From Oxytricha trifallax (taxonomy: Eukaryota > Ciliophora > Spirotrichea > Sporadotrichida > Oxytrichidae), in NCBI GenBank assembly GCA_000711775.1, contig ARYC01001466.1:1-64000 (forward strand): a stretch of DNA of 64,000 nucleotides, read 5' to 3'. Of the stretch, positions 58,827 through 64,000 are shown piece after piece. Every line of letters begins with the position of its first letter. Within the stretch, counting starts at the first letter, position 1. The notes beneath the pieces are model-generated. The model did no database searches, was not told where the DNA came from, and worked only from the letters and a program-made list of their open reading frames with translations. Position numbers and translations under genes: made by a program.

Positions 58827-60650
58827 TCACTCATTTGCTGGTCTGTATAGATTTAACCACCAGAGAGGCAAAATAAACTCAGATCTTTTCATTAAGAACT
58901 CAGAAGTGATCATAAATAAACAAAACATTATAAATGTTTATCTTCCTGAATGTTTGTTCATGCTGTGCATGAGTATTGCCTCGAAATTTAATGATTTTCT
59001 CCGTATATCATAATAAATATAAAATAAGTAGCGTTTGCCATGGTTCTGTTCCAAACCAAGCCAACAAAATCAAGCTTAAAGAATCTGTTTCTCAAATCCT
59101 TGGTGGCTTTGTCAAAGTAGTCATTGCCAGAAAAGTTTTGGGATGGTAACCAAGCCTCTGGAAGCATATCGAAGAGCTCCGTGAGATTACCTCTGAGCTT
59201 TTTCTATTTCTTCTCAAACTTAATTTGATCTAAAGCCAATTCTTCTATTGTTCTAGGCTTTTTTGGCTTCTTAATGTCTTTAGCCTTAGATGAATCAGCT
59301 TTCTTTGGAACTTTAAATTTTATAATTATATTATAAGAACGATTAAAACTTGACTCTGGCCATATCTTGTTGGTAAAATAAATGCTATTGCTTAAAAGAG
59401 CTCGTAGTCTGAAGGTTATTATTTAAAATTATTAAAAATCTCAATAAATTACTAAAGGTTCTTCGATAAAATGGAAAACCTTCAAAAAAGATGCAACATA
59501 TTGGACAATGTCTTGAATTGGTTCTTTATAAAACTTCTTCCAGACCTTCTCCATGTGTTCTTCAGCTGAAATGCTTTCTGAGTGATAAAATTCTTCATAT
59601 ACTTATATAAGATGCTTAAGAAAATCTTCCGCAAAACTCTGCCGGAAATTTCTCAAGATAAATAAAAAATGAATAGATATAGTAATATTATAATAAACTT
59701 GTAACCATAGTCTTTTTTTGTCTTAACTTCTTTTAATTATGGTTCTATATGTCTCCTATAATTAAGTATTTTCTTTAATTCATAAAAGTATATTAACTTA
59801 TAAAATTATAATTTATTTAAAAATGCATATAGATATTGAAGTTTTATTGCTAAGGTGAAATACTCGAGAAATAAAGTCATTTTTATAATTTCTCAAAAAG
59901 TTTTAAGAGATAAAAAGTAGCTCATTCTAAAGCGAATGAATTAAAAGAATTAATAGTCTAAGGCAGTTTTTCCATTAAAAACATATTCTTTTCAGTTTAT
60001 AAGAGAAATAAATGATGAGAATTTCAAGTAGCGCATTTACTCAATTTAGGGGAATTTACATAAAATCTTTGCAAAAATATCATAATTCATTCAAATGACA
60101 GCTATTACTTTTGAATAATAGAAAATATTAGGCAAAATTTATTTAAATAGAGGATCCTTTAATTTGTAGATCATCATTTCTATCTTATTTAATTTTTACC
60201 TTTTCTCAATCAGTGGCATAATAATAATAATTTTTTTTAAGTTTAAATAATAAATAGATGCTTGATAAAAATATTATGCAAAAAATATTTTTCAATAAAA
60301 TGATAATAAATTATATCTTAAGGCTCATTACTTGGAGGTACATCCACTGAGCTAAAGTGATCTGAAGTAGAGACACAGTTAGATTTAGAAACTTTTTGAT
60401 TTTTAGAGGCTTCAACCAACTATGTGGATTGTGATGATGCTGTGGAGGTGTCCCGAGCCTCCACAGTTTCCCCTCTCAAATCCCCTTGCATATATAGAAA
60501 TGTGAAATCTATGATTAATAGAATTTTAAAACATACTGACGCTAGTGTCTTCATCTGTAGAAAGAGTCTATTTGACACAGTTTTGGTTGAGGTATTGGGG
60601 AAATCTTTGAGAAAGATCATCACACCATAGTTAATTGAAAACCTCTAAAT
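58827..60650 (-). CDS. Unrecognised protein, paralog H2 (main part)
   Basis: Minus-strand blocks: DDLSQRFPQYLNQNCVKQTL (about 60620), a Ser/Thr-rich linker GDLRGETVEARDTSTASSQS (about 60460), SFAEDFLKHLIQVYEEFYHS (about 59610), KKFYKEPIQDIVQYVASFLK (about 59510), AIAFILPTRYGQSQ (about 59370), a Lys-rich segment KAKDIKKPKKPRTIEELALD (about 59260), LTELFDMLPEAWLPSQNFSG (about 59170), YFDKATKDLRNRFFKLDFVG (about 59090), NTHAQHEQTFRK and ITSEFLMKRSEFILPLWWLN (about 58880), stop TGA 58829-58827. It shares block order with H1; the Lys-rich linker is better preserved here. Upstream pieces at 62140-63660 probably belong to it. Function unknown. Confidence 0.62.
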
Positions 60651-60731
60651 CAGAACCATAAAAGCCATTATACTATTAGTACTATGACCATGTAAATTAT
60701 TTAATAAGCAAAATTTATTGAGCAATCCTGT

Positions 60732-61147
60732 ATTGTAGAAATAAATTTGAATTTGGAAAATTAATTATAATTAAATTAAAAATAAATCAAAATCGTGGCA
60801 GTTAAAGTTGGCCAATTTGAACGATCTTGGGCTTGTTCGATAGAAAATTCAATATTAGCTGGACTTTATTATTGGCGGTACTATTTTATCACATCCCTGG
60901 AGCGAGATAACTCGACTTTAATGTGAGGAATAATTTAATGAATTAAGATGAGTTTAATTAAAGTCGAGTTATCTCGCTCCAGGGATGTGATAAAATAGTA
61001 CCGCCAATAATAAAGTCCAGCTAATTTTGAATTCTCTATCGATTGAGCCCAAGATCGTTCAAATTGGCCAACTTTAACTGCCACGATTTTGATTTATTAT
61101 TAATTTAATTATAATTAGTCTTCCAAATTCAAATGTATTTCTACAAT
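60732..61147. mobile_element. Foldback (MITE-like) element, copy 2 of a pair
   Basis: 191-bp arms (60732-60922 and 60957-61147), 34-bp loop; same tips and internal words as 57881-58297, with a few substitutions. Both copies lie around paralog H2, in non-coding DNA. Confidence 0.9.
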
Positions 61148-61637
61148 AATTGATTCAAAAATTGTGTCGATTTATATAAATGAAATTATTTTAATCTACA
61201 TTTTAATACTAAAATATTTTCATTACAGATTTTAAATTTGAAAGAAACAACAATGAAGAATACCACTCAAACAGTTTTTTTTAACTCATTAATTATTTTT
61301 GGTGATCTACTAGCACCTATAACTTTTAATTTTGCATATATTTAGTATCAAACTGTTTCTTTTCTTATGATTTTTGATTTCTCATGAATGTTTGTATAAA
61401 AAACTATATTTTATATGAAATAAACACAATCCATTTTAATAATTCATGGGTTCTCCACAAATGTGAACCTTTATTATCCCATCACATGCTGATCTTAAGG
61501 AACCGCAACATGAGCTCTATAATAAGGTATAAGTATTTCTTAGGATTTGAATTTATTATAATATTTTAAATAATTAATATAAAAATTAGGGGGGATGAAA
61601 ATTTCCTCCCCAGTTTTATGATAAAAATATTTTTTTA

Positions 61638-62054
61638 GGGAAGTTTCCTGGCAAGTAAATTTATTTTATTTTTTTCAGCATTTTATTTTAGTTTGTTATT
61701 ATTTCGAACTTCTAGGAATAACTTTTAATAATTCAAATTACATTAGATTGAAGTTAAATTAGTCTATTTCTGCTAAACTTTTTAATATTTATCTCTTTAA
61801 ACATTAATTTTCCTCTTCAAATCCAATTTAATTTATGGTAAATATGAACATTTTCTTATAAGTTTCAAATTTATATTTATATAACGTTACTCATAGTAAA
61901 CTACTTGAATTTATATTTTTGAAGATCTTAAAGGATGTTTAATTTATCTCCGAAAAAATTGGTAAATTAAAAAAATTGATTTATATATAATTTTATGAAA
62001 AATCATGAAATTATTTAAAATAAAATTTACTTGCCATGAAACTTCCCCCCCCCC
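61638..62054. mobile_element. Element with ~30-bp terminal inverted repeats and C-run
   Basis: The left tip GGGAAGTTTCCTGGCAAGT (61638) is mirrored at the right tip by ACTTGCCATGAAACTTCCC, ending in a run of ten C (62045-62054). The interior is AT-rich without a frame. It is likely a small non-autonomous DNA transposon, unlike the full hairpins. Confidence 0.6.
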
Positions 62055-62139
62055 AAAATTATATTACCTACCTTATATTTTGATGAGACAAAAAGATTTG
62101 CATTTATTCGAACAATAATTTTTAATTATTTACCTTTAA

Positions 62140-63660
62140 TTAGAGAAATAGCTAGGACGATTAGTTGCACTTTTTATGAAATCAGGAGCCTAATCGAATT
62201 CTAATAAAAAGTAAATTATTTTAGCTTTATTAATTTTTTTAAAAATTAAATAAATTAATCATCGATAGATGTCTTATTTAGTTAACTGTTTACGAAGTTG
62301 TCGAAGCTATTATCTTCAATTATTTTATGCAAATATTTTATCTCTAATTAATTATAGTATATGACTATATTTTGAATAATTCAAGATCAAGATCCATCAA
62401 ACGAAGGGAAAAATCATTTTATGTGAATCCATCTACGAGGTAGTTGTTGACGGAGGAAGAGCACTCTTAATTAATTAAATTTTGTTGCTCCAACTAATCT
62501 GGAAAGGGTTGTGGACTCCAACTTCCAGCCATGCTCTGAGCATTAATTATATAAATATTCTGTTATTTACAATACATTCTATAAGAATTATTTTATTAAA
62601 GATATGTGAAATAGATAACTAAAGAATAATTTGCTTAAATTATTTAATATTATTTATTAATTGATGTAAATTAGTAAATTGACAAGAAAATATATATGTC
62701 TATTTATAACATTTTTTAGTTAAAGAATTTATAAGTAAGAAATTATTAAATTTTTTTAAACCTCTATTTAAATAAAATATTTTTAGCAGTATCTTGCGTG
62801 GTAGATCCAGGACTCAATGGTTCCATTTGATAATTATTTCCTATAATCTGTGGGTCATGTTAATGAAATTTTGAATTGTAGCCTCTTTCTTGGAAATTTT
62901 GTTATTGTTAAATTAATTTTAAACAATATTGTCTGAGACAAAATTTTAATTTATTTTTTGTTATAAAATTACATATTTTTACTATTTTCCATAATAAATT
63001 ATTGCAAAAATAATATTTTTCTCTTAATATACATAATTCAGTAATAATCTAATTTTTTAAAATATAACTATAAAATAATTTGTAAAATTAACATCTTTAA
63101 GTTCATTGATGTGAAGAAATTGTTAAGGCTTCCACTATTTTTGGAAATGGGACTGTAAAAATAATTAAAATATTATGTTTATTATATTTACTGATCGTTA
63201 ACTCCTAAGTTCTACATAGAAGATGAGAAAATAAATAGATAAAATATAAAGCTGGTTGTATGTAGGTACCATGATGTAAATTGTTAAGACCCCCGCATTC
63301 GCTTTGAAAGACTTAAGCTTATTTGAATTTGTTTTGGACAGAATCTCTTTAAAGTAGACTATTGTTAATTTAAAATATAAGAATAATATTTAAAACTCTT
63401 TATTTTATTGTTAGTAGTTCTTTGTTACCGCAGTAACTGATTTTCTGAATTTGCGATTTGAGAATATTTTCCCAAGTTGATTTTATGTCCGTGAACTGTG
63501 TTCATTCTTGATATTGCAAGTTGATTAATGTGACTATGGTCTTGTTGATTTATCTTAAAGTCTTATTTATGTGAAGAGTCTAAATTTTGTTGTCTTGAGG
63601 TAAGTTGTGAGTTTATTTTGAGTTGCTTGCTCATTTTATTCTGGTTCAAATTGGTCTAGG
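62140..63660 (-). CDS. Minus-strand coding pieces, probably 5' part of H2 and/or another gene
   Basis: Blocks: DFIKSATNRPS (about 62175, resembling MESATN of H1), MAGSWSPQPFPDQLEQQNLI (about 62530, a plausible start), IIGNNYQMEPLSPGSTTQD (about 62830), and a longer polar Asn/Gln/Ser/Lys-rich stretch at 63420-63660 (MSKQLKINSQLTSRQQNLDS, MNTVHGHKINLGKYSQIAN). They are separated by AT-rich gaps. Gln is frequently TAA/TAG. No family recognised and no junction resolved. Confidence 0.42.
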
Positions 63661-64000
63661 TAGAGGATATGGGGGAAATATTTATTAGCGGTTGAATGCT
63701 ATATAAATTAATAATGATAATTGTTAATTTCGCAAGTTTATATAGGCCGAAATTTAAAGACATATCTCATGTTTTTTCATTAGGACATATCTCATGTATT
63801 TCAATTTCCACAATCATTTGTGAATTTAGAGTGATATGAAATTTTAGTATAATTATAAGTCAATTTTTAAAAATTAATGAGTCTGATTATAATAAAGATT
63901 GCTTTACATATTTTTGGTTCTTGCATACATTTTTAAAGGAAATTTCTCTATTATCGATATAAATCTTAAAAATATAAAAGTGATTTAAATTGATAAATTA

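Overview
This window looks like germline (micronuclear) DNA of a spirotrich ciliate, most likely Oxytricha or a close relative. Four signs support this. (1) Many clear protein frames read through TAA and TAG as Gln and end at TGA. (2) Coding blocks are cut by short AT-rich internal eliminated sequences (IESs) bounded by direct repeats (pointers), and removing one repeat plus the spacer restores the frame. (3) One transposon end carries the G4T4 telomere-like terminus known from the Oxytricha TBE elements. (4) One dynein gene is scrambled, with an inverted segment order. Genes keep a few tiny introns (about 30-130 bp, GT...AG).

Layout. 1-1290 is the right end of a TBE-like DNA transposon that abuts codon AAT of a first dynein heavy chain (DHC1, last ~777 residues, 1291-4049). 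4496-10125 holds two related lipid-kinase-like genes flanking an uninterrupted glutathione peroxidase. 10382-15841 holds a small coiled-coil gene, a convergent N/Q-rich protein, a divergent coiled-coil protein and a MORN-repeat protein.

16038-40051 is the territory of a second dynein heavy chain (DHC2). Its start through AAA5 lies on the minus strand (33132 down to 16038). The AAA6 block lies on the plus strand at 38444-40051, and the last block lies on the plus strand at 33391-34109. The junctions are marked by an exact 11-bp inverted pointer and an exact 12-bp direct pointer, both in frame. Other genes sit between these pieces: a coiled-coil protein (35033-36410), most of an SK-like potassium channel (36588-38405), and two short genes with Met-Gly N-termini in DHC2 gaps (30017-30279 and about 25239-25772).

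40176-50600 is a very long minus-strand membrane protein broken by many IESs. 51045-51095 is an orphan protein-kinase segment. 51728-53253 encodes a secreted protein. From 53847 to the end lie two minus-strand paralogs of an unrecognised family plus further minus-strand coding pieces. Four long hairpin (foldback, MITE-like) elements of three families and one terminal-inverted-repeat element sit in non-coding DNA. No tRNA, rRNA or CRISPR array was recognised. Many IES boundaries outside the resolved ones are approximate.
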